Shown: positions 17,646 through 27,137, counted from the first letter of the stretch. The stretch is 46,524 nucleotides of DNA from Bacteroidota bacterium (GCA_020047755.1 JAIFNL010000043.1:1-46524), one strand, 5' to 3'. Numbers and translations: made by a program. The notes: generated from the sequence alone by a model not told the origin.

Positions 17646-20600
17646 ATGAGCGAAAATAATATTATATACAATAAATTGGACAAATTTATATCCGATTATT
17701 ATAAATTACAACTGTTGCGTGGTTTTATATTGACCTTCACATTTGTAGTTTTTCTTTTTTTGTTAGTTGTTTTGGGTGAATTTATTTTTAGTTTTTCATC
17801 AATAACTCGCACTATTTTATTCTATTTTTTGCTGAGTTTTTATTTGGTGTTGTTTTTTTACTTTATCCTTTTGCCCACGTCAAAAGTTTTTAAGTTGAGC
17901 AAGGTATTGTCGTATAAAGAAGCAGCTCAAATAATCTCTGGTAAATTTTTGGGCATCAACGATAAGCTTATTAATTTGTTGGAACTTATAGGCTTAGATG
18001 GCAAAACTCAGTACTCAAAGGCTCTCACACTTGCATCGATAGACCAGAAGACCAGTGAGCTTCAAAATTTTCAATTTACAGAGGCTTTAGACAAGAAAAA
18101 AAACTACGAATTTTTGAAATACCTTGGATTAGTTTTATTTGCATTTTTTATGGTTTTAATTTTTAAGCCACAAATCATAACTCAAAGTACACATCATATT
18201 TTGAATTACAAGCAAGAATTTGTTTATACACCAGAGCTTATTTTTGAAATTCAAAATTCAAATTTGAATATTGAAAAGGGAAAAAACTTTAAACTTGATG
18301 TGAAAGTAAGCGGAGATTTTTTACCTGCAAATTTAAAAATTAATTTTGGTGGAAATAGCTTTTTCATGGAAAAAGTTGAAGCTGATTTGTATTCTTACGA
18401 ATTGAAGAATTTGAACAATTCGTTAGATGTATTTTTTACAACGGGCAAATATAATTCCAAAACATACAAATTGAATGTGTTGCCTACGCCAATTATTAAC
18501 AATTTGAATATTTCCATTTTGCCTCCGAGTTATACTGGCGAAGAACCTAAAATATTCAATAACATTGGCGATTTGACTCTACTTTCGGGTAGTATTGTAA
18601 AATGGGAGATAGAAACAAATAGTGCCGATGCTTTGTTTTTTAATTTCTCTGATTCGTTATTAGTCAAAGCTGCTCATGCCGGCGATATTTTCAGTTACAC
18701 CAAGCGGTTTGTTAAAAGTGCCGATTATTCTATTTCGGTGAAAAATAGTTTTTTTGAAAAATCAAATTTTCTAAAATTTTCGATAAAAGTAATACCGGAT
18801 TTATTTCCTTCTATTTCGTTGGAAAAGCTCAACGATACTACCAATTATTCTATTGTACATTTTCGTGGAAATATTAACGATGACTATGGTTTTTCAGATT
18901 TGAAATTTAATTATGTAATCATAGAAAACGATAAAAAAGGAAAATTGAATTCGATAAAAGTAGATTTTAATAAAAATTTGAAGTCGCAGATGTATTATTT
19001 TTCATTCGATTTTAGTTCTTTAGATTTGAAACCAGAGCAAAATATTGAATTTTACTTTTCTATTTTTGATAATGACAAACCTAATGGATTTAAGGAAAGT
19101 AAAACGGTTTCTGAATTTTTTACAGTGCCTTCAAAGCAAGAATTAGATGCTTTTGAAAATGCAAAGAGCGATGAAATTAAATCGAAAACCGAAAAAAGTG
19201 CTGAATTAATCGACCAATTGCAAAAGGATATTGAAAAATTGAAAAAGAATTTGGTTGATGAAAAAACATCAAATTGGGAAAAAACCAAAATGTTGAACGA
19301 CATTAATAAAAAAAATGAAGAGTTAAAAGATTTATTGAAACAAATTTCGGAAGAAAATAAAGCGAAAAATGAGTTTAAAAATTCATTTTCAGAGTCGCAA
19401 GAGGAGATGCTTCAGAAGCAAGAAGAGATACAAAAATTGCTGGAAGAATTAATGACCGATGAGTTGCGAGAGTTGATGGAGCAAATAAAACAACTCGAAA
19501 ACGAGATGAATGATGACCAGATGAAAGAGCTTACCGAAAAATTGGACATGACTTATAAAGATTTGGAAGATCAATTGGATAGGAATTTGGAGCTTTTGAA
19601 GCGTTTTGAAGTAGAACAAAAAGTGGAAGAAGCTTCGCAAGAATTGGAGAAATTATCGGAAGAACAGAAAGAATTGTCGCAAAAAATGGACGACAAAAAC
19701 ATATCGAAGGAAGAAGCTTTGAAGCAGCAACAAGAAATGAAAGAGGACTTGAAGCGTATTGAAGAGAAATATGACAAGGCAAACGAGCTAAACCAAGATT
19801 TGAAAAAGAGTTTTAAGCTCGATGATTTGAAACAGGATTTTGAAAATATTAAGAATGAGATGCAAAATTCGGAGCAAAATTTAAGCGACGATAAAAAAAG
19901 TAAAGCCGGAAAATCGATGCAAAAGTCGTCGCAAGAAATGGAGCAACTTTCGCAAAAAATGCAGCAAATGATGCAGAGTAATACAATGGAGCAGTCGGGC
20001 GAAGACATGGAAAGCATGCGCTTGATGCTTAAAAATTTGGTTATTTTTTCAAAAGCACAAGAAGATTTGATGCAAAAATTCACAAAAGTTGCAAATCTTG
20101 ACCCTAAATATGCTCAATATGTGAACGAACAGAACAAATTGAAAGATGATTTTGAGATTATAAAAGATTCATTGGTGGCTCTTTCTAAGCGTGTAATTCA
20201 AATAGACAAGGCTGTTTCGACTGAACTGAAAACAATTGATTATGAAATGGCTCAAACAATTTCGGCTTTAGAAGATTCGCGGCGGGCGGGTTATAAGAAA
20301 CGTCAGCAAACAATAATGACGTCAGCAAATAATTTGGCATTGCTTATGTCGGAAATTATAGACTCCATGCAAGAGCAAATGAACAACTCATCGGGTAGTG
20401 GAAGCAGTAAAAATAAGTCGAAAAAACAGAAGCCTACTTTGGGCGAAATGCAAGATATGCAAGAAAGTTTGAAGCAAATGATGCAAAATTATCTTGAAAG
20501 TTTGAAACAAGGAAAAGGCGGAAAAAAACAAACCGAAGGCTTAGGTAAAATGCTAGCAAAGCAAGAAGTTATGAAAAAAATGCTTCAAGATATGAAAAAT

Positions 20601-20951
20601 TCAGGCTCAACCGGAACAAAAACGCAGGAATATTTGAAAGAAATTGAAAAAATGATGAATGAAACTGAGAATGAATTGATAAACCGCAATGTAAATACAA
20701 TGACCATTGAACGTCAGCAAAAAATTATGGATAAACTACTCGAAGCAGAGGAGAGCGAGCGTGAAAAAGATAAAGACAAAGAACGAAAATCGAATGAAGC
20801 GAAAGATCATAAAATTTCAACTCCTGAATATTTTAAGGATAATAAATACAATAAAAATTCCATAAAAGAAGATTTAGAATTAAATAATATTAAATTGTAT
20901 CATTATTACAACGAATTGTATAAAAAATATATCAATACAATAGAAAATTAA
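17646..20951 (+). CDS. DUF4175-like giant membrane-anchored coiled-coil protein
   Basis: The 1101-residue protein has two N-terminal membrane helices (about residues 25-48 and 55-75) and a third near 158-178. A large extracytoplasmic beta-rich region follows (about 190-480), then an extremely charged Glu/Lys/Gln/Met-rich coiled coil (about 500-1000) and a basic/acidic tail. This matches the Bacteroidota DUF4175 family, which in many genomes precedes an RsbW-like ATPase and ybeY, exactly as here. Function is unestablished; an envelope-spanning scaffold is plausible. Codon use and base composition look like those of its neighbours. Confidence 0.85.
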   Translation: MSENNIIYNKLDKFISDYYKLQLLRGFILTFTFVVFLFLLVVLGEFIFSFSSITRTILFYFLLSFYLVLFFYFILLPTSKVFKLSKVLSYKEAAQIISGKFLGINDKLINLLELIGLDGKTQYSKALTLASIDQKTSELQNFQFTEALDKKKNYEFLKYLGLVLFAFFMVLIFKPQIITQSTHHILNYKQEFVYTPELIFEIQNSNLNIEKGKNFKLDVKVSGDFLPANLKINFGGNSFFMEKVEADLYSYELKNLNNSLDVFFTTGKYNSKTYKLNVLPTPIINNLNISILPPSYTGEEPKIFNNIGDLTLLSGSIVKWEIETNSADALFFNFSDSLLVKAAHAGDIFSYTKRFVKSADYSISVKNSFFEKSNFLKFSIKVIPDLFPSISLEKLNDTTNYSIVHFRGNINDDYGFSDLKFNYVIIENDKKGKLNSIKVDFNKNLKSQMYYFSFDFSSLDLKPEQNIEFYFSIFDNDKPNGFKESKTVSEFFTVPSKQELDAFENAKSDEIKSKTEKSAELIDQLQKDIEKLKKNLVDEKTSNWEKTKMLNDINKKNEELKDLLKQISEENKAKNEFKNSFSESQEEMLQKQEEIQKLLEELMTDELRELMEQIKQLENEMNDDQMKELTEKLDMTYKDLEDQLDRNLELLKRFEVEQKVEEASQELEKLSEEQKELSQKMDDKNISKEEALKQQQEMKEDLKRIEEKYDKANELNQDLKKSFKLDDLKQDFENIKNEMQNSEQNLSDDKKSKAGKSMQKSSQEMEQLSQKMQQMMQSNTMEQSGEDMESMRLMLKNLVIFSKAQEDLMQKFTKVANLDPKYAQYVNEQNKLKDDFEIIKDSLVALSKRVIQIDKAVSTELKTIDYEMAQTISALEDSRRAGYKKRQQTIMTSANNLALLMSEIIDSMQEQMNNSSGSGSSKNKSKKQKPTLGEMQDMQESLKQMMQNYLESLKQGKGGKKQTEGLGKMLAKQEVMKKMLQDMKNSGSTGTKTQEYLKEIEKMMNETENELINRNVNTMTIERQQKIMDKLLEAEESEREKDKDKERKSNEAKDHKISTPEYFKDNKYNKNSIKEDLELNNIKLYHYYNELYKKYINTIEN

Positions 20952-20983
20952 GTTTAAGAAATTATATAATAATCATATTTTAT

Positions 20984-21382
20984 ATGAAAAAAGAGATAAT
21001 ATTTTTTTCGGAGCGTTCAAACATAAATATTGTAGAACAATTGGTTGATGAGCTTTCGGAAGAATTGCAAATTAGTCCGGAATTGTACGGAAATATTCTT
21101 GTTTGTGTAGTAGAAGCTGCCAGAAATGCTATAATTCATGGCAATCGGCTCGACCCGCATAAGCAAGTTTATATTGTAGTAGAAAATGATGGAAAGACAA
21201 TCTCTTTTCATTTCCGCGACGAAGGTTCTGGATTTGATTTTGAAAATATTCCCGACCCAACGGCACCCGAAAATTTGGAAAAACCTTTTGGGCGTGGAAT
21301 TTTTTTGATAAGGCATTTGGCTGATGCTACTGAGTTTTATAGAAGTGGAACAGAAATTAAATTCTCATTTCAATTAAATTAG
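20984..21382 (+). CDS. RsbW/SpoIIAB-like ATP-binding protein
   Basis: This 132-residue single-domain protein has a GHKL ATP-binding fold. The N box is VCVVEAARNAIIHGNR (about 42-57), the G1 box is RDEGSGFDF (about 84-92), and the G2-like loop FGRGIFLIRHLAD is at about 105-117. Anti-sigma kinases of this type phosphorylate an antagonist in partner-switching, but no sigma factor or STAS antagonist is encoded nearby. In Bacteroidota this gene almost always sits between DUF4175 and ybeY, which suggests a housekeeping role. The gap to ybeY is 6 bases. Confidence 0.88.
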   Translation: MKKEIIFFSERSNINIVEQLVDELSEELQISPELYGNILVCVVEAARNAIIHGNRLDPHKQVYIVVENDGKTISFHFRDEGSGFDFENIPDPTAPENLEKPFGRGIFLIRHLADATEFYRSGTEIKFSFQLN

Positions 21383-21388
21383 CATATT

Positions 21389-21808
21389 TTGATAGAGTTT
21401 TTTCAAGAAGATACTTCGTTTGTTTTGCCCAACGAAGAAAAAGTTATTGATTGGATAACCGAAATCGTAGAGTTATATGGCAAAGAAGTAGCAGAGATTA
21501 ATTTTTATTTCTGCTCAGATGATTATTTGCTCGCTATTAATCGAAGCGAATTGAATCATGATTATTATACCGATGTAATAACCTTTGATAATTGTATTGA
21601 CAATTTGATTTTTGGCGATATTTATATTAGTATTGATAGGGTAGAGGAAAACGAACGTAATTTTTCTGATGGAAAATATCCTGAAATTTTACGTATTATT
21701 GCGCATGGAGTATTGCATTTGTTAGGGTATAAAGATAAAATGCCTAACGAGAAAGCAATAATGACCGAAAAAGAGAACCTTGCGCTCGGTTTTTTTTCTA
21801 AAATGTAG
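21389..21808 (+). CDS. ybeY: rRNA maturation endoribonuclease YbeY
   Basis: YbeY is a metal-dependent RNase for 16S rRNA 3'-end processing and ribosome quality control. The 139-residue protein carries the signature HGVLHLLGYKD, with H106 and H110. The third position of the usual H-x3-H-x5-H set is D116, a substitution seen in other Bacteroidota members (from memory). TDVITFD, the conserved strand, is at about residues 61-67. The start appears to be TTG at 21389, 6 bases after the ATPase gene stop; no ATG in frame gives the family N-terminus (IEFFQEDTSF). Confidence 0.93.
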   Translation: MIEFFQEDTSFVLPNEEKVIDWITEIVELYGKEVAEINFYFCSDDYLLAINRSELNHDYYTDVITFDNCIDNLIFGDIYISIDRVEENERNFSDGKYPEILRIIAHGVLHLLGYKDKMPNEKAIMTEKENLALGFFSKM

Positions 21809-21822
21809 TTTTTAGTGGCAAG

Positions 21823-21852
21823 AGCAAGCTAAACGGCTTGCTTTAGTTTTTT
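21823..21852 (+). terminator. Rho-independent terminator after ybeY
   Basis: AGCAAGC (21823-21829) pairs with GCTTGCT (21836-21842) around a 6-base loop and is followed by TTAGTTTTTTATT. It would end the dut-to-ybeY run and leave mnmG to its own promoter. Confidence 0.75.
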
Positions 21853-21923
21853 ATTTAGTTGTGTGAGTATATTTGTTTTTCAACTATATTCGAGAACGAG
21901 TTTTATAAAAAGATAAAAGTATC

Positions 21924-23795
21924 ATGCAAGAATATGATGTAATTGTTGTTGGAGGCGGGCATGCCGGCTGTGAGGCTGCCGCCGCTGCTGCTAATTTAGG
22001 TTCAAAAACGTTGTTAATAACTATGGATATGACTAAATTTGCAAGCATGTCCTGCAATCCTGCTATTGGCGGAATTGCCAAGGGGCAAATTGTTAGAGAA
22101 ATAGATGCTTTGGGTGGTTATACCGCTTTGGTTACCGATAAAAGTAGTATTCAGTTTCGTATGCTGAATAAATCGAAAGGACCGGCAATGTGGAGTCCTC
22201 GTTCGCAGTGCGATAGAGCTATTTTTTCGCAAGAATGGCGGCGTATGCTCGAAAATACAAAGAATTTAGACTTTTGGCAAGATACCGTAACTTCGGTATT
22301 TATCGAAAATAATGAAATTAAAGGGGTTAAAACGGCTTTGGGAGTTGGATTTTATTCAAAGGCTGTAGTTTTGACAAACGGAACATTTTTAAACGGACTT
22401 ATGCACGTAGGGCGAAATCAGGTTAAGGGCGGACGAGCTTCTGAGCCTGCTTCTTATGGGCTGTCAGAGCAACTGCTGGAAGCCGGTTTTGTAGTTAAGC
22501 GTATGAAAACAGGGACACCTGTTCGTATTGATGGTCGTTCTATTGATTTTTCTAAAATGCAGGAACAAAAAGGCGACGACGAAATAGAAACATTTTCGTT
22601 TATGTCCGATGCAAGCAAGCATTTGCCTCAAAAAAGTTGCTATATTGTTTATACTTCTAGCAATGTGCATAATCAGTTGCGGTTAGGATTGAAAGATTCA
22701 CCTTTGTTTAGTGGTACTATCAAAGGAGTTGGTCCAAGATATTGTCCAAGTATAGAAGATAAAATTGTAACTTTTGCAAATAAAGATAAGCATCAATTGT
22801 TTTTAGAGCCAGAGGGAGTTGAAACAAATGAGTTTTATTTGAATGGTTTTTCGTCTTCTTTGGCTCTGGATATTCAATTTACTGCTTTGCGTAAGATAGA
22901 AGGATTGGAGAATTGTAAGATTTTCAGACCAGGTTATGCTATCGAATACGATTATTTCGACCCAACGCAATTGCATCATTCTTTAGAAACAAAACAGGTG
23001 GCAAACTTGTTTTTTGCTGGACAAATAAACGGTACTACTGGCTATGAAGAGGCGGCTGCTCAAGGTTTGATGGCAGGAATAAATGCGCATCAAAAAATAA
23101 ACAGAAAAGAGTCTTTTGTTTTACAACGAGATGAAGCGTATATTGGTGTTTTGATTGATGATTTGGTAACAAAAGGAGTAGATGAGCCTTATAGAATGTT
23201 TACTTCGCGTGCGGAGTATCGAATATTGCTGAGGCAAGATAATGCAGATGTAAGACTTACTCCTAAAGGCGTAGAGTTAGGTTTGGTAAAAGCAGATAGA
23301 TTTGCTGTTTTTCAAAAAAAATGGAATTCAATTAATCGCTTAGTAGAATTTGCTAGCGAGTTTAGTATAAAGCCAGAGTTTATAAACGATTATTTGGTGT
23401 CGAAAGAAACATCTGAGTTAAGGCAAACTGTTAAATTGAAAACTATTTTGTTGCGCACGCAAGTTTCTTTTTTTGAATTACTTCAAGTTATTTCTCCTTT
23501 GCAGAAAGTAGTAGAAGAGCTAGAATTGCAAACAAAAGAGGTTTTTGATGCCGCTGATATTTTGATAAAATATGAGAGTTATATAGAAAGGGAGCGTTTG
23601 GTTGCTGATAAAATTAAGCGTTTGGAGCATATTTCTATTCGTGAGGATTTTGATTATACTAAGTTAGGTTCGCTTTCTACCGAAGCTACACAAAAGTTAG
23701 GTAGGATAAAGCCAAAAACAATTGGACAGGCTGCGCGTATTAGTGGCGTTTCGCCTTCTGATATTAATGTGTTATTGGTTTATTTGGGTAGGTAG
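21924..23795 (+). CDS. mnmG: tRNA uridine-5-carboxymethylaminomethyl(34) synthesis enzyme MnmG (GidA)
   Basis: With MnmE, this FAD enzyme makes the cmnm5 modification at U34 of tRNAs reading split codon boxes. The 623-residue protein is full-length. The FAD dinucleotide-binding motif GGGHAGCEAA is at about residues 11-20, followed by CNPAIGGIAKGQ, KGPAMWSPRSQ, GTFLNG, a MKTGTPVR segment and AGQINGTTGYEEAAAQG. The C-terminal helical region ends with PKTIGQAARISGVSP (tRNA- and MnmE-binding). No mnmE is in the window. Immediately downstream are two parS-like palindromes, and mnmG is ancestrally an origin-region gene, so the location may be origin-proximal (inference). Confidence 0.98.
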   Translation: MQEYDVIVVGGGHAGCEAAAAAANLGSKTLLITMDMTKFASMSCNPAIGGIAKGQIVREIDALGGYTALVTDKSSIQFRMLNKSKGPAMWSPRSQCDRAIFSQEWRRMLENTKNLDFWQDTVTSVFIENNEIKGVKTALGVGFYSKAVVLTNGTFLNGLMHVGRNQVKGGRASEPASYGLSEQLLEAGFVVKRMKTGTPVRIDGRSIDFSKMQEQKGDDEIETFSFMSDASKHLPQKSCYIVYTSSNVHNQLRLGLKDSPLFSGTIKGVGPRYCPSIEDKIVTFANKDKHQLFLEPEGVETNEFYLNGFSSSLALDIQFTALRKIEGLENCKIFRPGYAIEYDYFDPTQLHHSLETKQVANLFFAGQINGTTGYEEAAAQGLMAGINAHQKINRKESFVLQRDEAYIGVLIDDLVTKGVDEPYRMFTSRAEYRILLRQDNADVRLTPKGVELGLVKADRFAVFQKKWNSINRLVEFASEFSIKPEFINDYLVSKETSELRQTVKLKTILLRTQVSFFELLQVISPLQKVVEELELQTKEVFDAADILIKYESYIERERLVADKIKRLEHISIREDFDYTKLGSLSTEATQKLGRIKPKTIGQAARISGVSPSDINVLLVYLGR

Positions 23796-23820
23796 TAGGT
23801 GTTGTATAAATAAATATAAG

Positions 23821-23840
23821 TATGTTCCACGTGGAACATA
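23821..23840. promoter_or_regulatory. parS-like centromere site 1
   Basis: TATGTTCCACGTGGAACATA is a perfect 20-bp palindrome whose 16-bp core TGTTCCACGTGGAACA matches the bacterial parS consensus TGTTNCACGTGNAACA bound by ParB. It lies 25 bases after the mnmG stop. Confidence 0.85.
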
Positions 23841-23947
23841 TTTGTGTTTGTTTTGTTTTTGTATCTGTTTGTTTTGGAGGTTGTTATGTTTTTATTTTTA
23901 TCTTTTGTTTTTGTTTGTTTTTATTGAGTGTTAATATTTTATAAGGT

Positions 23948-23963
23948 TGTTCCACGTGGAACA
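23948..23963. promoter_or_regulatory. parS-like centromere site 2
   Basis: A second, identical 16-bp core TGTTCCACGTGGAACA lies 125 bases after the first and 16 bases before the predicted uvrC start. The 107 bases between the two sites are very poor in C on this strand and hold no gene. I noticed no third copy in the window. Confidence 0.85.
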
Positions 23964-23979
23964 TTTGTTTGATTGAGTT

Positions 23980-25773
23980 TTGGAGAGATTTTTTGAAAAT
24001 AAGTTAAGTTCGCTTCCCGATTTGCCTGGGGTGTATTTGTTTTTCGATTCGGATAAACATATTTTGTATGTTGGAAAATCTAAGTCGTTGCGCAAGCGCG
24101 TGTCTTCGTATTTTGCTAAGACTGTTGATAGGAATAAAACGCGTGTACTTGTTAGTAAAATATGCGATTTGGATTTTATTGTGGTGGATACTGAAGAAGA
24201 AGCTCTGTTGTTGGAGAATAATTTAATTAAAGAATATCAGCCTCGTTATAATATTTTACTCAAAGATGATAAGACTTATCCTTGGATAGTTGTAAAAAAT
24301 GAGAATTTCCCGCGTGTTTTTATGACAAGAGAATATGAAGAAGATGGTTCTGTTTATTTTGGACCTTATACTTCTGTTCGTATGGTTCGTACCTTGCTTG
24401 AGTTAGTTCGTAAATTGTATAAATTGAGAACCTGTCGTTTTGATTTGTCATTGAAGAATATAGAACAGTCAAAATTTAAGGTTTGTTTGGATTTTCATAT
24501 AGGTAATTGTAAAGCTCCGTGTGTTGGCAAATATTTGTTGAACGCTTATAATTCGGATATTTCGGATATAAAGAAGATTTTGAAGGGAAATTTGAATGGT
24601 TTGCTCGAAGTTTTGTCTAAATCTATGTATGAACATGCAGCGGTTTTGGAGTTTGAAAAAGCAAATGAAGTAAAGGAGAAAATTGCTTTGTTGCAAACTT
24701 ATCAAAACAAATCAACGGTAGTGAGCCAAACAATAAGCGATGTCGATGTTTTCACAGCAATAGAGGAAGAGGACTTTGTTTATGTGAATTTCATGCACTT
24801 GGTTCAAGGTTCCATCGTGCAGCTTACAAGTATAGAGGTTAAAAAGAAACTTGACGAAACAATGTCAGATGTTTTAGAATTGGTTATTTTGCATTTGCGC
24901 GAAAAATTCAAAAGTACGTCAAAAGAAATAATATTGAGCTTTTTGCCAGAATTTTCAATTCCTTCTGCTTTTTATACTGTACCACAAAGAGGAGATAAGT
25001 TAAAGTTGCTAGGTCTTTCGGAGAAAAATTTGCGTTATTTTATAGTAGAAAAGAAAAAACGAAGAGAAAATTTGAATCCGAAAAAGAATTCCGATAGAAT
25101 TTTGAATACTTTAAAGCTCGATTTGAACTTGCAAGAATTGCCTGTGCGCATCGAATGTTTTGATAACTCGAATATACAAGGAACAAACCCTGTTGCGGCT
25201 TGTGTTGTTTTTGAAGATGCAAAGCCTAAGAAAAGTGAATATCGACATTTTAATATAAAAACAGTGGTAGGCGCAAATGATTTTGCATCGATGAAGGAGG
25301 TCGTTTTTAGAAGATATAAAAGAATGCTCGATGAAAATAAAACCTTGCCACAGCTTATTATTATTGATGGAGGTAAGGGGCAGTTGAGTTTTGCTTATGA
25401 TGCACTTAAAGAATTAGCCTTAGAAGCCAAAATTCCAATTATAGGTATTGCAAAACGGTTGGAGGAGATTTATTTTCCATTTGATAGTGTGCCTTTGTAT
25501 TTAGATAAAAATTCAGAAAGTCTTAAATTGATTCAAAAGTTAAGGAATGAGGCTCATCGTTTTGGGATTACTTTTCATCGAAATAAGCGTTCTGGACAGT
25601 TTCTTACTTCTGAATTGAATACAATAAAAGGAGTGGGAGAGAAGTCTATTCAGAAGTTGCTGCAGGTATTTAAAACTATTGAAAATATAAAAGCTGCCGA
25701 TTTTGAAGCGTTATCGGCGCATGTAAATAAGAAACAAGCCGAAATAATTGTTAATTATTTTAAAGAAAGTTAG
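23980..25773 (+). CDS. uvrC: UvrABC excinuclease subunit C
   Basis: UvrC makes the two incisions around a lesion in nucleotide-excision repair. In order, the 597-residue protein shows the GIY-YIG nuclease domain (LPGVYLFF, then ILYVGKSKSLRKRVSSYF, about 15-50; N-terminal cut), the Cys-rich segment (CLDFHIGNCKAPC), the UVR motif (MYEHAAVLEFEKANEVKEKI, about 210), the RNase-H-like endonuclease domain with RIECFDNSN and IIIDGGKGQLS, and a C-terminal helix-hairpin-helix region (IKGVGEKSIQKLL). The start is TTG at 23980, because an in-frame stop lies two codons upstream and no ATG gives the family N-terminus. The 3' end is 8 bases from the convergent histidine kinase gene. Confidence 0.97.
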   Translation: MERFFENKLSSLPDLPGVYLFFDSDKHILYVGKSKSLRKRVSSYFAKTVDRNKTRVLVSKICDLDFIVVDTEEEALLLENNLIKEYQPRYNILLKDDKTYPWIVVKNENFPRVFMTREYEEDGSVYFGPYTSVRMVRTLLELVRKLYKLRTCRFDLSLKNIEQSKFKVCLDFHIGNCKAPCVGKYLLNAYNSDISDIKKILKGNLNGLLEVLSKSMYEHAAVLEFEKANEVKEKIALLQTYQNKSTVVSQTISDVDVFTAIEEEDFVYVNFMHLVQGSIVQLTSIEVKKKLDETMSDVLELVILHLREKFKSTSKEIILSFLPEFSIPSAFYTVPQRGDKLKLLGLSEKNLRYFIVEKKKRRENLNPKKNSDRILNTLKLDLNLQELPVRIECFDNSNIQGTNPVAACVVFEDAKPKKSEYRHFNIKTVVGANDFASMKEVVFRRYKRMLDENKTLPQLIIIDGGKGQLSFAYDALKELALEAKIPIIGIAKRLEEIYFPFDSVPLYLDKNSESLKLIQKLRNEAHRFGITFHRNKRSGQFLTSELNTIKGVGEKSIQKLLQVFKTIENIKAADFEALSAHVNKKQAEIIVNYFKES

Positions 25774-25781
25774 CTTCTTTA

Positions 25782-27014
25782 TTAACCGTTGAGTTTTTTG
25801 TTTATGTTTTCGTCAGTTTCGTCTATCGGTAGGCTGAAGAAAAACGTAGAGCCTACGTTTTCTTTTGTAACATAATTTAGCTTTGAGTTGTATAAATTTA
25901 GCAACCCTTTTGCTATTGATAATCCTAATCCGCTTCCTTCATTTTCTCTTTTTAAGAAAACACTTCCTTTTGTGAAACTTTTGAATATTTCTTTTTGTGT
26001 TTTTTCTTTAATTCCGCAACCTGTATCTTTTACATAAAACTGAATTTTATTTTCTTCGTGTAGCCTTGCTCCTAAAATGATACTGCCTTTGCTTGTGAAA
26101 TTTATTGCATTCGATACTAATATTGATAATATTTGTTTTATTCTAAATAAATCAGCATTTATTTTTAGCGCTTTTACACAGGTGGGCACAGATAGCGAAA
26201 AAGCTATATTTTTTGTTTTATCTTTAAGTATTTTGTTGTTATTCAATATATAAATTTCGTTGAGTAAATTACTAACCGAAATAAGCTCTGTTTTTATCAC
26301 TATGCTATTTGTTTCGAGCTTAGAAATATCTATTATATCTTCAATTAGAGTTAAGAGTCTTTTTGCATTTTTATTTGCTATCGACGCAAATTTAATTACT
26401 TTCTCTGGTTGTAAATCAGGTATTTGGAGTAAATCAGTAAATCCAATAATCGAATTCATTGGCGTTTTTATTTCATGAGATAAGTTGGCTAGGAAAATAG
26501 TTTTTAGCGTTTCTGTCTCTTTCGTACTTTTTTTGATAATTTTTTTTATTTTTTTATTTGTTTTTGATAGTTTTTTTTTGAGTTTTGAATTTTTGATTTC
26601 TATTTTTTCTTGTTTTAAAATGTGCTCTATATTTTGAATAAAACTCAAATCAGAAATAATTTCGTCATTTTGGTCAAAATTAATACTTGAATTAGAATAG
26701 ATTAGTAATTTTTTATTTTTTGAAAATGGAATAATGAATAAAACTTGAGGAGTTGTATGTACAAATGTTTTAGGAAATTTGATTAATTTAAAACTTTTGG
26801 TATCGGTATCTATCTTATTATGAATTAGAGCATTAATATAACTGTATTTTTCTAAATCTGCTTGGTTTTCTATATATAATTTGTTTTTATTCAGAACAGA
26901 AATAGTGAAATCTTTGTGTTTAAAATTGGCATTTAGTATGTTTTTAATAATTGATAAAGAAACATTACTTACTTCTAAAAATAAATTATTAGATATATTA
27001 ATTTCTTTTTTCAT
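25782..27014 (-). CDS. Soluble sensor histidine kinase
   Basis: The 410-residue protein lacks membrane segments. Residues 1-130 look like a degenerate small sensor domain (alternating short strands and helices, possibly GAF- or PAS-like), then a Lys-rich coiled coil (about 130-175). The HisKA domain has H180 in LANLSHEIKTPMNSIIGF. The HATPase follows, with N box ILVSNAINF, G1 VKDTGCGI, F box and G2 GSGLGLSIAKGL. No receiver domain or response regulator is adjacent, so it is an orphan kinase. A hydrophobic 25-residue frame lies 45 bases upstream on the same strand. It converges on uvrC with an 8-base gap. Confidence 0.93.
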   Translation of the reverse strand: MKKEINISNNLFLEVSNVSLSIIKNILNANFKHKDFTISVLNKNKLYIENQADLEKYSYINALIHNKIDTDTKSFKLIKFPKTFVHTTPQVLFIIPFSKNKKLLIYSNSSINFDQNDEIISDLSFIQNIEHILKQEKIEIKNSKLKKKLSKTNKKIKKIIKKSTKETETLKTIFLANLSHEIKTPMNSIIGFTDLLQIPDLQPEKVIKFASIANKNAKRLLTLIEDIIDISKLETNSIVIKTELISVSNLLNEIYILNNNKILKDKTKNIAFSLSVPTCVKALKINADLFRIKQILSILVSNAINFTSKGSIILGARLHEENKIQFYVKDTGCGIKEKTQKEIFKSFTKGSVFLKRENEGSGLGLSIAKGLLNLYNSKLNYVTKENVGSTFFFSLPIDETDENINKKLNG

Positions 27015-27059
27015 TAAGTGGGTATCTATTAAAAAAACACAAAGATTTCTTTTCTATTT

Positions 27060-27137
27060 CTAGCCGTAGTATGCTAGATATGTGGCGAATAAAGCCATTA
27101 TTACAGCTAATACTTTTAATAAAATTTTAATTTTCAT
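27060..27137 (-). CDS. Possible 25-residue membrane microprotein upstream of the histidine kinase
   Basis: ATG at 27137 to TAG at 27060 encodes 25 residues, starting MKIKILLKVLAVIMALF and ending TYLAYYG, i.e. a short basic head followed by a single hydrophobic helix. It ends 45 bases before the histidine kinase start and is preceded by A-rich sequence with AAAGAAAAA. A 10-bp inverted repeat, TGTGGCGAAT (27081-27090) and ATTCGCCACA (27167-27176), has its left arm inside the frame and its right arm upstream of the start. No family recognised; a chance frame cannot be excluded. Confidence 0.4.
   Translation of the reverse strand: MKIKILLKVLAVIMALFATYLAYYG

Noticed and set aside
19571-20083. Antisense open frame of 170 codons in the DUF4175-like gene
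   Set aside because: It is rich in Cys, Ser and Phe because it mirrors the Glu/Lys-rich coiled coil; this is a codon-bias shadow, without start context or family motif.
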